Shown here: in pieces, positions 22,843-32,638 of the stretch
Layout of the letters: every line of letters begins with the position of its first letter
How positions within the stretch are numbered: the first letter of the stretch is position 1
NCBI GenBank assembly: GCA_030247885.1
Contig: JAPDRO010000010.1
Coordinates: 248,001 to 312,000 of the forward strand
Direction of reading: 5' to 3'
DNA length: 64,000 nt
Origin: Taxawa tesnikishii (nom. ined.)
Taxonomy: Eukaryota > Ascomycota > Dothideomycetes > Dothideales
Notes under the pieces: generated by a model
Database searches by the model: none
Seen by the model: the letters and a program-made list of their open reading frames with translations, nothing else
What the model was told of the DNA's origin: nothing
Position numbers and translations under genes: made by a program

Positions 22843-23344
22843 ACGTAAACCGCGGGGAAGCGAGACAGGTGGGGAGCGAGACATGAAAACCGACCAGTTT
22901 ACGAAGGGGGCCACGGGCATGATGCACCAGGTTGCCCTTCTCCGCGGTCGGGTCGCTTCCCTCGAAGAGGCAAACCAGACCCTGAGTAAGCGTCGTAGGG
23001 CCAAAAGGAACGTATGCGTCAGGGAGGATCGATGACCTTACGGGATGGTCAGGACCTTATGGCGCGAAAGGGCGTTGGGAAGAAGAGTCAGCAGGAAGAG
23101 GGTAAAGACGGGGAGCAGATTAGGAAGGTTAAGCCGGAGTAACGGCGGTGTAGGCAATGCGGGAACATTGGTCATAATGTGCGGACTTGTAGAGTAAATG
23201 TAGATACGTGTGGGGAAGGTGATCCAGAGTATTCTTGACTAATTCTCGGCGTTGTGGTTGAATTGTTGCAATTCTAGTCGGACTGGCCCGCTGGAGGTGG
23301 CGCGCTCGTTTGGATGGTGCGCTCGTTTGTGGGGTATGTTACGT
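22843..23344 (+). mobile_element. Degraded, internally deleted pogo-like element
   Basis: The left end ACGTAAACCGCGGGGAAG follows a TA at 22841-22842. The right end is GTTTGTGGGGTATGTTACGT with TA at 23345-23346. Inside are the remains of a transposase C-terminus: a coiled coil (LLRGRVASLEEANQTL), a basic stretch and a CCHC knuckle (CRQCGNIGHNVRTC at about 23150-23200). The DDE core is missing. The right end resembles the one at 43553; the left end resembles the one at 32357. Confidence 0.6.
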
Positions 23345-23346
23345 TA

Positions 23347-24540
23347 AGTCATTTTTGATCTTCGGAGTAGAGGCCGCGTCCCCGAGACGAAAGAAGTAGG
23401 GCCAGAGAAACAGCGCAATTAGCACTCCGCCTTTACATGTACGCAACGACGCATTGTGGAAATTCTTTGCTCGTCCCGTCTCTCGGTTCGAATCTTCTCC
23501 AATGCATTGTGGCGTTGCTGGATTATTCCCCGGACGGTACCACAGTCAGCGTCGTGCGGTTCGACGCGGAGCATGCACCTGTCACATTGCGCGAGCCTGC
23601 TTGTCCGCTCATGAGCGTTTTGGGTGAGCGCGGAGATGCCTGGAAGGCATCGTCATTTCAGAGAGACGGAACCGTGGTTATAGCAGTCAATGGGTCATGG
23701 GTTCAGGTCCCTTCCCGAACAGGAACATGGGCCTCGAGTAGGGACGTCAGAAGAGAGACGAAGGACTCTTCGGCGCCGTACCTGACTACTATTTCACAGA
23801 GCTTATGCCAACGTCAACTAGCAAGCCTTCTAAATGCCTCCTCGTCCCTCTCTGCCCCTCTCACTCTGCCTCTTCTGTTTGAGAGCCTCGCGTGTTACTT
23901 AACGACAATAGCCTTGACTTGTTAGCCTACAAGGTCGTCACGGCAAACACCCTTCGCCGGGCACGGACACGGCACTCCACCAAGCGTGCTACCATTACCT
24001 GCTCTAGTGTAGTAGCAGCATAGGCGGATAGGAACCCGGAACACGACATCATCAGGAGACACGCAGGACCGCTATGGGATCCGGCGATCACCGCTTCTGT
24101 GGATCACCTTGTGACCAAGGCCGTCCCCTACTGCTTCCAGACGGGTCTCCACTTTGACGAGCAGACTCTTCAACGGGAACATGAAGGGACCCGAGCAAAC
24201 AGGACGTGACAAATGAAAGATGAAAGAGATCGAACATCTGGACAGCTAAGGAGATATGGTGTAACATACCCTTAGACGGCACCGGGGACTCGGACGCCGC
24301 GTCCGATAACGCTCAACGACATGTCGTGTATTGACTGGATGACAAAGCCTCCTTGGGCTCGTTGATGCCCTCGCTCGATCTAAGCAAAGGCATTGCTGCT
24401 GTATCCACGCTTCTGGAATGCAACATCGTTATCTATGTGTGCGCATTGATGCCGGAGAGTGTTACGGGTCTTCCCCGCCAGACGTGGTCGGCGCAAACCT
24501 GTGCGACCTCTTGGCGGAGCCAAGACCAGCGCACTTGGTC
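23347..24540. other. Gap, no convincing gene
   Basis: An open frame of 162 codons (23437-23925) has low-complexity content and no recognisable motif. I see no RNA gene or repeat unit. Confidence 0.35.
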
Positions 24541-24712
24541 CTTGAGTACGAATCTCCTTGAGTACATAGTTACCTTTCCTTACCGTAGATAGAAGCTTCG
24601 TGCTCAACTCATGTAGCAAGTTCAATCACTGCCTTCTGCTATACAACTTCACCCGTACCTACCTTCCTGCAATACTACTGCTCCCTGCCTGATACTGTGT
24701 AGCCTAGGGCAC
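24541..24712. repeat. Dispersed repeat, copy 1 (possible solo LTR fossil)
   Basis: About 165 bp that match 37271-37436 with many substitutions. Shared blocks include ATAGTTACCTTTC, GTGCTCAACTCATGTAGCAA, CACTGCCTT and ACTACTGCTCCCT. No coding sequence. The form (TATA-like start, no ORF) fits an old solo LTR, perhaps Copia-type, but other dispersed repeats are possible. It overlaps the 3' end of the peptidase gene. Confidence 0.5.
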
Positions 24713-25800
24713 ACCCGTTACAGAGAGCCATAAAAAAGGGAAGAAACCAACAAAGTCAATGCCACGAGGAACCGATAACGGCAATTCCTCATTGCTTCCA
24801 TGATATCGTCTCGACGTAGGATGATGCTTGATGCATGTAGAACAATTAATAGCAGCCAACGCCACGTCCTTCCAGCAAAGAAAAGAAGAATTCTCGCCCC
24901 CGCTCTCTACCCGCTTAGGCCAGGCGACTAGAGATCGCTCCCGAGACGCCCCTGATCTCTTCGCGGCCGCATAACTGTCCGCTAGCGCCCTCAATAGGCT
25001 GACAGTCAGCTCCTGACCCTTTCTGATGTCGGCCGGCGCGGCGTCTGCGGGTACCTGTAGGAATATCACCGGCCGTTTGTCCACCTCCGCGATCGCCTTG
25101 TTGTCTCTTTTTCTCCGTTGATTGTCTGCAAGACAGCAATAGTAAAGGAAGTCGCAAAGGTAGTGGCCGGCGTGCGTCGAGGGTCTGATGTCGGCGTCGC
25201 ACAGCGATGGCGTGTTGGTTGCGTTCTCCTTCCAACGTCGCCAGATGTCGTCGAACGGGAGCGAAGTCTCGAGTTCGGGAGGGCAGTCGGGCCAGTACTC
25301 TGCCCCGTCGCTGCTGCTGAGCACCTTGCCGTCTACATCTTTGAGTACTGTGTACCCGTCCCGGTGTGCCAGCCTTTCGATCGCGTAGTAGTCGCGGCCG
25401 GCGGCCATGCCAATGTGCAGGATGATGTCCGCATCGTACCCGGAGCAGATGTTGGGAATGAGGTCCCGTACTTCCTCATACGAGACTCGTATCGGGTAAG
25501 GATGAATGAGTACACGGACGGCTGTGGAGGAGCTTGGATCTTTTGCTAGTCTCGAAGGGAGATTGAGCGTGATGTAGGAAGAAGGGTTGATCGGGTGTTC
25601 GCCTTGGAACGACTGGTGCAAAGGTTAGTCAAGTCGGCAACGAACAAGCTCACAAGCGCAAGGGCCATGGCCACGGGTTTTGGCGTCGAGCAACATGCTG
25701 AAGTGGCCGCGGGAACACCAAGACTTACGCCGAAGCCGGTCACAAGTATGGTGACGATGTTTTCTAATGAGCTTGAAGCGACAGGGCCCTGCTCCTCCAT
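24704..25800 (-). CDS. Pyroglutamyl-peptidase I-like protein (C15 family), catalytic His replaced
   Basis: Exon 1 is 25729-25800 (24 codons ending VTGFG). A 116-nt intron (GTAAGT..CACCAG) leads to exon 2 at 24704-25612; the product is 326 aa. The join gives VTGFG-SFQGEHPINPS, the family's N-terminal signature, and LHIGMAAGRDYYAIER matches the next conserved strand. The nucleophile Cys lies in AGHYLCDFLYY (codon 25154-25156). The position equivalent to the catalytic His of FVHVPP is Gln in FLQVPADA (codon 25065-25067, CAG), one base from His. The C-terminus is longer than in human PGP-I (209 aa) and runs into a dispersed repeat. Active members remove N-terminal pyroglutamate from peptides in the cytosol; this one may be inactive. 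Confidence 0.75.
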
Positions 25801-26303
25801 CTTTTCGCCAGCGCAGAATTGCAGGAGGGTCGTTCCTCAAAAGGCTGAACTTGTTTCGCTTTCAAACCGTCTTATAATGTGGTACAAATGTTAGATAGAG
25901 AGGACAATTGGAGGGGAAGATGGGAAAGTTGTCAATGCATTTGATGGAAAAGGCATCTCGGAGTTGAGTGCGATGGCGGAGTCGATATTTCGAGAAACAA
26001 TTAACCATCACACCACCCTATTGAGCATTTAGGCGCGCCCCACAATGAAAAGCACAGCTCAGGGAACGAGAAGTGCATACATGCGATTCAATGCGTCAAA
26101 ACAGCACAAGAGACGGGCCAGGAGTCAACTCCGATTCTCGGGCAAGAAACGGGTTATTTGACGCTCCAGCGCTTCGGCCTATCCCAAGGATAATGCTATA
26201 CTTCTGGTCAAGCACAGTTTGATACGTTACCTATAGAGGAATAAAAGTGATTTAGTAGGCCACGACGTTTCTGCAGCTATGTATGGTAAACTCGTCAAAA
26301 GTA
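25801..26303. other. Gap upstream of the peptidase gene
   Basis: No open frame with recognisable content. It would contain the peptidase promoter and ends at the TA target of pogo copy B1. Confidence 0.4.
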
Positions 26304-28434
26304 CCGTGTCCGTGCACTCAATGCGCGCATTCAGTCAATGCGCGCCAATCACCAAAATAGTCACGACAAAAAATGAAGCCACAGAGCCACACACAATAGC
26401 TGTTATTGTAAGATTTTTCGGTGGAGTACTCTACAGGCCTATGCGACAAACTTGTACTATCTATATTTGCGCGGAAGCTTGATATTGCGGCCGCATATGG
26501 ATCTTCTAGGCGGAGGAGACGGGGAGCGCTCGGCGGCAGAAGCACCACCTACATCACCTACAGCACCACGTTTCTGCTTCTTTCTTGGTGCTGCTTTCTG
26601 TGAGGCCTTGCGCTTACTACCTGAGGCTTGTTTTGTAGCTTTTTGAGCGTCGCGAGCTTGCTTTTGACGCTCTCTCTCTGCCTTGCGCTTGGCGACTTCC
26701 TTGGCCTTCACAGCAGCCTGCCGGCCACGCTCTTCCTTCTCCTTCTTCCGCTTCTCACGCTTTTCCTCAGCAAGCTTGTCATTGTATAGCTTATGAGCCT
26801 TGGCTAACTCCTTCATGTCAACCTTCTTTTTCTCTTCAGCTTCTCGCTCTTCCCTTGCAAGCCTCATGCGCACCTTGGCTTCTCGGAACGATCGAGGAGT
26901 CCACATTATGGAAGGACCCCAGTACTCATAGTGTTGCAACAAAGCTAGAGACTTGCTCTGCTTCTCTCGCTGCTTCTTGACAGTGAGAGCGTCAAGGAGA
27001 CCCTCGTTTTCAGCCCTCAGAAGGCTGTTTTGTATAGCCATATGGTGGATCGATTGCCGAACAATAGATGCGTCCTTCTCCGAGGCACTAGCCATCGCTC
27101 GTTTGGCCACAGTGTCCAGTTTTATCCAGGTATATCCGTGATACACAGGAGCTTCAGATGAGGCGTCACTGGCCGTGTCGGAGTCCTCGTCATAGAAACG
27201 GTGCAGTATAACGTTGGGGTTGAAGGGGTGTACACCTGTCGATTTGAAGGAGCTGAAGATGTTCTTCGCGGTGAAGCTGGCCACCCAGGCGTCCCAGAAC
27301 AGTGAGAAGAAGTCAGCTTTAGTCACAGGCACTAAGCCATGGTGCTTGTGAAGGCGTGTTGCCAGCTTCTTTGAGTATGCTATGCTAAGAGGCTTGAACA
27401 TCACCATATCGAGCGGCTGCAACGTGTGGGTGCTGTGAGGCGGATAGACACCCAATAGTATCTTATGCCTGTGGCAATACTCGAAAGACTCTTCCGTTAG
27501 GTGACTCCCGTGGCCATCTACAAGCAACAGGCGGTACTTTCTCCGTGCTTTGGCCTTTGTGAAGCGATCAAAGACCTGTTGCAGCCATGCCAGGCCTAAG
27601 CCGTCGTTGCTCCAGCCACTGCCTGATACTCCGAAGAAGGCCATGTGCTTGCCTATCCTCACATCCTCCACCCAGCTTGATTGGATGTTCTTGGAGTCAG
27701 CCGCATATATAAGAGCTGGCGGCAACGCTGTATCATCGGCGCAAACACACGCCAACAAGCTTATCCACTCTCTGTTGCCATGCTGGAGCATCTGCTGATA
27801 CTGCTTCTTCTTGTACAGCCGCTCGCGGAAGATCCTCTTCTGTCTGCCAACAGCTCCAATCATGAAGCCCTTCTCATCCATATTGTATGTATGCGCAGGC
27901 CTCACTTCGTAGTAGTCAATTTTGCTGCCTAGCTGTTCAAAGTACACCTTGTACTTATCACCAGAATCAGCGGCGTGGCGTGTGCGATCCATAGAAGTGC
28001 TCCATTGTGACGTGAGCTTATCGGTGTGACGGTTGAGGAAGCGCGAGACCCAGCTCTCGGAGACGGGGTGTCCAGCGATATCAGACGCGTAAATCTGCAC
28101 CATTTCTTTTGTAGGAGGAAGCTTACGCTCTGTTAATTCCTCTATATACTCCACAAGCTCTGCCTCCTGTTGTGGTGACAAGTTGCGACGTGCTAAACCT
28201 GCGTCTTCTCGCGAGCGCGTTTCCTCGGTGTTTGCGCGTCAAAGTCGAGCGCACAACACCATGCTTGTCAGCTATTTTCTGCCATGGGATATCCTCATCA
28301 GAGGGTACTGTATCACATTCTGCAAGCGCTTCTTCCATATCGCTCATCTTGTTGTGCTAAGTTGGGATGAAAATGGGTGGTTAACCGCGTCTCGGTGCAT
28401 TGACTGAATGCGCGCATTGAGTGCACGGACACGG
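26304..28434 (-). mobile_element. Pogo-like transposon, family B copy B1 (2131 bp)
   Basis: The ends begin CCGTGTCCGTGCACTCAA in inverted orientation, with ATGCGCGCATT inside the repeat and TA duplications at 26302-26303 and 28435-28436. Same length as copy B2 at 50217, and identical to it wherever I compared, except for two 2-bp indels that cancel in total length. Confidence 0.94.
26457..28347 (-). pseudogene. Family B pogo transposase in B1, N-terminal frame broken
   Basis: The ATG at 28347 starts MSDMEEALAECDTVPSDED and the psq-type HTH. Two G are missing near 28228 relative to B2, so the frame closes early. The main frame then runs to 26457 with the Tc5-type HTH (SESWVSRFLNRH), catalytic motifs NMDEKGFMIG, LLLVDGHGSH and LQPLDMVMFKPL, and a long Lys/Arg-rich coiled-coil tail ending LPRKYR. 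An intact version of the lost N-terminus exists in B2, while B2 lacks this tail. Confidence 0.85.
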
Positions 28435-28507
28435 TATCGGAACTCTTCCGCGATGGATCGTCGCGACGCGTCAACTCGTATACACTCTACCAATTCAGAC
28501 CATTACT

Positions 28508-29755
28508 ATGACTCCTCGGACCCGTGCTCTTGCTGCCATCTCGCGTAATCGTCGTCGCTATGATGAGCTCTCACCAGCTACGAGGAATCAGATCGTTGGA
28601 GCAGCTGCTGCTGGTATGCCACAGCGTAGGATACGCGACCTTTTCAACGTACCAGCTTCTACCATCAACAGGACTATCATCAACGCCTCCAAAAATCCTC
28701 GAGGTGTCTCAAAACCTCGCTCGGGCCGTCCACAGCATTGTACAGAGCGTACAAAGCGTGCTATCCTTCGTTACACCCGCCAAAATCCCTTCTCAACGTA
28801 CAGTCAGCTCTTGACTCTTCTCCAGCTGGATTGCAGCCATTCCACTGTTTACCGGATTCTCAAGGACCAAGGAGTCAAAGACTGGATTGCCAAGAAGCGA
28901 CCTTTGTTATCAGAGACCTCAGCTGAAAGGAGAAGAGAACGGTGCGAGTTGTACAAACATTGGGCTGTTGAAGACTGGCTAAAAGTCATCTTCTCAGACG
29001 AGTGTTCTGTAGAGCGAGGAACTGGCAAAATAGCTGTTTGGGTATGGCGAGTGTTTCAGCCAAGCATACGACAGAGACAAGGTGCAACCATTCAACAAGA
29101 GCAAGGACATACGTGTTATGGTTTGGGCTGGTGTACATGGTAATAAAAAACTGAGCTGATTGTTATGCGTCGAGATCTGTCATCTAAGAAGCAAGGCTAT
29201 ATAGCAGCATCCTACATAGATGCGCTCACTATGGGACTACTCCTATGTACAAGCAAGAGTTGCTATCCCAACAAGACAATGCTAAGGTCTATATAGCGAA
29301 AAAGTCAGCAGCTTTTGTGAAGAGGCTGGGTATCAAACTGCTAAAAGACTGGCCTCTATACTCACCAGATCTGAACCCTAATGAGCATGTATGAGTTATG
29401 CTAAAGAAGAAGGGGTTTGAGCTCTTTCCTGACATAGATCGCTGGCCTGGTAGTGAGGAGTTCATTCATGAGAGGATGGAGGATGCCCTTGTTAGTGCAT
29501 AGGACTAGCTTGATAGTAAGAAGGTATATAATTGTATTGCTAGCATGGTAGATAGGATCCAAGAGTGTATCAAGAACAATGGCGGGTACACTAAGTATTG
29601 AAGGAAAACACTTCTCCTGAGTAACCATGAAAATCTATGACATTTGAACTATTCTACACTTGGTTTGCAAGCAAGTTACTAGTGTTACTAGTACATAGCA
29701 ATTGGTGGTGCATTTGAGGGTGGGCTTCAGATTCGGAGAACCCCGATACTTTTAC
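28508..29755 (+). mobile_element. Tc1-like transposon relic with nearly whole gene
   Basis: ATG 28508 opens a paired HTH (SPATRNQIVGAAAAG, SGRPQHCTERTKRAIL) and the first catalytic Asp in VIFSDECSVE. After a frame change near 29060 the reading resumes as IRVMVWAGVHGNKK, and later as DWPLYSPDLNPNEHV, ending in a C-terminal helix before about 29603. At least three stops or shifts interrupt it. Its non-coding tail (29603-29755) is shared with 43300-43455, which fixes the family's right end near the histidine kinase gene. The left end is not resolved; pogo copy B1 abuts it at 28436. Confidence 0.75.
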
Positions 29756-29878
29756 GAGTTACCATACATACCGTGGTTGCTACCCTACAGTGGCCAGCAG
29801 CCGCGCTGCTATCCTGTGCGAGAAGCAGACCAGTTGTCGCTCCGCATCAACCATATCAACGACCTTCCTCCGCCGTCC

Positions 29879-31963
29879 ATGTCCGCTCCGGCACTGACAG
29901 ACCAGGATGGCCTTTTCTCGTCCGCTGCCGGGTTCCAGCACGACACAGGCCCAGCACAAGCGTCACAACCAAGCTCTGGCCAGCCAGCGGCTGTCGGCCT
30001 GATGGACCGCATCATTGCATACACGCCCGTTCCTACTGTCATCCTTGACGCGTCGCTGACTATCCTTCACGTCTCTGATAGCTATCTTGACCTCTCCCGC
30101 CGCGCGTCCAACAACATCGTCGGCAAAAACATCTATGACTTCGTCGAGCATAAGCTGTCTGTGCCGGACGTCGAGTCTGTCCGGACAGCTATCGGTACCG
30201 CAGTCGCGACCCGAAGGGTCTATGCCATTGCCGACATCCTCGTCCGGGATGGCACCTTCTGGAGCATGCGTCTGATCCCCATTTTCGAGGGCGACGTCCT
30301 GCTGTACATCGTCTTTGAGGCCGAGAACACGACACAGCAGCACTTGAAGCAGGTCGAGCTCCAGGAGCAGCTCAACACAAACGAGACGTTTCGCATACTT
30401 GTCGAAACCGTCAAGGACTATGCCATCTTCCTGCTGGACGTGAAGGGCAATGTTGCCACGTGGAATGCCGGAGCTCAGCTCCTTAAGGGCTACGCGAAAG
30501 AGGAGATAATCGGCAAGCACTTTTCCAACTTCTACGGTGAAGAGGACAGGCTTGCGGACAAGCCCGGCAAAGAGTTGGCGATAGCCTTGCGCGAAGGCAG
30601 GGTGGAGGACGAAGGTTGGAGGTATCGCAAGGATGGAACAAGGTTCTGGGCCAATGTCGTTATCACGTCAGTCTATAGGAAGAACGTGTTGATTGGGTTC
30701 AGCAAGGTCACACGAGACCTTACCGAACGACGAGCTGCTGAGATTCGTCTGATCTCTGCCTACGAGGAATCTGCGAAACTTAAGTCCGAGTTCCTGGCTA
30801 ACATGAGCCACGAGATCCGGACGCCGATGCATGGCATGCTGTCGGCGCTTACCCTACTTATTGACATCGGGCTTAACCCCGAGCAGAGAGAGCTCGCTGC
30901 CATTATCCAAGACTCTGGGGGCGTGCTGCTGCAGGTCATCAACGACATCCTCGATTATTCGAAACTTGCGTCTGGCAGCTTCTCCATCAGCTCAGACGTC
31001 GTCTGCATTCCAGACATAGTCCTTTCCGTCGCTCGCCATTCTCGAGCCACGATGAAGTCTGACACCCGCTTGGAAACGTTCCTCGATCCGCGCATACCGA
31101 GAGCCATCGAAGGCGACCCACTCCGGTACCGCCAGATAGTACAAAATCTAGTGGCGAATGCGGTAAAGTTCACCGACCATGGCTACATACGTATCCACGT
31201 GTCGATTGCGGAGCAGGAGGGCGATTCGTTCACCCTGTTGACCGAGGTAGTGGATACTGGAATCGGGGTGCCGCTGCACGCCGTTAGGTCTCTGTTCACT
31301 CCATTCACACAACTCGATAACTCGGCGACGAAACGGTACGAAGGCACCGGCTTAGGTCTCTCCATCTGCAAGAGTTTGGCGGAACTTATGGGTGGCAACA
31401 TCGGCTTCCGTCCGAACATGGACAGCCACGGCAGCGTTTTCTGGTTCACAGCAAAGTTGTGTAAGCTGCGCAGGCTCGGACAGCTTGACAGCCCCAAAGA
31501 CCAACTGGAAGTTGTGACTATGACACCTCCCAAAGATCCGCTCGCCGAAATCAAGAAGCTGGCAACTGGTAAACGGCTCCTGTTAGCGGAAGACAACAAG
31601 ATCAACCAGATGGTCATGCTGCGGATGCTCAGCAGCCTTGGCTTTGAAAGCGTCGAGGCGGCCATGGACGGCATGCAGGCGCTCTCGCTAGTCAAGCAAG
31701 CGCAGTCTGTGATGCAAAGCTACGATCTCGTCCTGATGGACATCAACATGCCTCTACTTGACGGCGTCATGGCCACGGCGGAGATCCGCAATGCTGGCAT
31801 ACAGATCCCTATCATCGCCATGACGGCCAATGCGCTGAAGGGGCAGGCGGAGGCGTATCTTTTGAAAGGAATGGACGATTACATCCCAAAGCCGGTGGAT
31901 CGTCAACTTCTGTTGGAGGCGCTGTTGAGGTGGTTGAGGAAAGGGGGCCGTTCTTGTCTTTGA
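29879..31963 (+). CDS. Hybrid sensor histidine kinase (PAS-PAS-HisKA-HATPase-REC), 694 aa
   Basis: I chose the ATG at 29879 (MSAPALTDQDG) because the frame upstream is transposon tail. PAS-like folds lie at about residues 43-150 and 168-283. The dimerisation helix contains ANMSHEIRTPMHG with phospho-His 311. The ATPase domain has NLVANAVKFT, DTGIGV, FTPFTQLD and GTGLGLSI (about 420-525). The receiver (about 566-688) has LLLAEDN, the phospho-acceptor Asp621 in LMDINMP, and Lys671 in PKPVD. All catalytic boxes are present and no break is visible. The PAS-then-kinase layout is like fungal Fos-1/TcsA-type kinases, which feed phosphate through an HPt protein to stress or cell-wall regulators; that group assignment is tentative. 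It is probably cytosolic, as no membrane segment is seen. Confidence 0.9.
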   Translation: MSAPALTDQDGLFSSAAGFQHDTGPAQASQPSSGQPAAVGLMDRIIAYTPVPTVILDASLTILHVSDSYLDLSRRASNNIVGKNIYDFVEHKLSVPDVESVRTAIGTAVATRRVYAIADILVRDGTFWSMRLIPIFEGDVLLYIVFEAENTTQQHLKQVELQEQLNTNETFRILVETVKDYAIFLLDVKGNVATWNAGAQLLKGYAKEEIIGKHFSNFYGEEDRLADKPGKELAIALREGRVEDEGWRYRKDGTRFWANVVITSVYRKNVLIGFSKVTRDLTERRAAEIRLISAYEESAKLKSEFLANMSHEIRTPMHGMLSALTLLIDIGLNPEQRELAAIIQDSGGVLLQVINDILDYSKLASGSFSISSDVVCIPDIVLSVARHSRATMKSDTRLETFLDPRIPRAIEGDPLRYRQIVQNLVANAVKFTDHGYIRIHVSIAEQEGDSFTLLTEVVDTGIGVPLHAVRSLFTPFTQLDNSATKRYEGTGLGLSICKSLAELMGGNIGFRPNMDSHGSVFWFTAKLCKLRRLGQLDSPKDQLEVVTMTPPKDPLAEIKKLATGKRLLLAEDNKINQMVMLRMLSSLGFESVEAAMDGMQALSLVKQAQSVMQSYDLVLMDINMPLLDGVMATAEIRNAGIQIPIIAMTANALKGQAEAYLLKGMDDYIPKPVDRQLLLEALLRWLRKGGRSCL

Positions 31964-31989
31964 ATTGCCCTCGTATCGCAAAACAACCA

Positions 31990-32356
31990 CAAGTGCAGTG
32001 CGCCCGACAGTCACTGGTACAGTCAGTCGACTGCTTGACTGACTGACTAACTTACTTACGCATCCCACTACTGTTAAAACACTCGGTCAGTCGACTGGCT
32101 GACTGCCAAGAGCACTGCACAAATGTTGGCCGGATGACGCCAGCAGATGAATTCCACACGAAGCGAAGAGTGCCTTACCGGCACCATGCAACCGCCGGAT
32201 AGGGCAGAAGTCACAAAGCGCGCTACGGGGCCATGACACCCAGAATCTCACGACGCTAGTCCTGACAGTCGGTGTCTGAGAAGCGATGCACTCGTTGCTC
32301 GTCAGTAGGCTAGACTCACCTCCGCCTTGGCAAGATTCTTCATCCAGGGGCCAACG
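31990..32356. repeat. Paired CAGTCGACTG palindromes with GACT repeats, then gene-free DNA
   Basis: Just 3' of the kinase gene, TCAGTCGACTG occurs at about 32023 and again at about 32087 with surrounding GACTGACTGACT. The two arms are roughly inverted around a 50-bp centre, so they could act as a terminator hairpin or be a small inverted-repeat element. No gene follows up to 32356. Confidence 0.4.
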
Positions 32357-32460
32357 GCTATAACGTAAACCGCGGTGAAGCCAGACACGAAAACGCCAAC
32401 TTCCACCTTCAATTACTATTCACGCACCGCAACAACGATGCAGTCTGAGTCTGAGTTGCT
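32357..32460. mobile_element. Pogo-like terminal fragment (relic)
   Basis: After a TA, the sequence begins ACGTAAACCGCGGTGAAG, close to the left end at 22843. About 60 bp further, CACCGCAACAACGATGC matches a segment near 37811. This looks like the end of an otherwise deleted element. It lies about 180 bp from the 3' end of the HMG-box gene. Confidence 0.4.
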
Positions 32461-32638
32461 AGTCATGTTTCTGGCCCCTTCTTCCTTATCCTCGAGTACT
32501 TCCGCAATTGAACGCTTGCGTGGCCATCTACGTGGCTTCTTGCTCGATGAATCCGCTTCTGTTGCCTTCGCTATCTCTAGCATAGACACTTTCTTTCACT
32601 TGCTCTGAGCGATTAATTACCCATCAGAACACTGTCAC

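Noticed and set aside
23690-23740. tRNA-like GGGTTCAGGTCCC segment
   Set aside because: The T-loop lacks the conserved A58 context and no acceptor or anticodon arm can be paired around it.
23437-23925. 162-codon plus-strand frame as a gene
   Set aside because: Composition and lack of any recognisable motif suggest a chance open frame; no intron or promoter support.
26279-26482. Short plus-strand frame running into the end of pogo copy B1
   Set aside because: It is read through inverted-repeat sequence and opposes the transposase gene.
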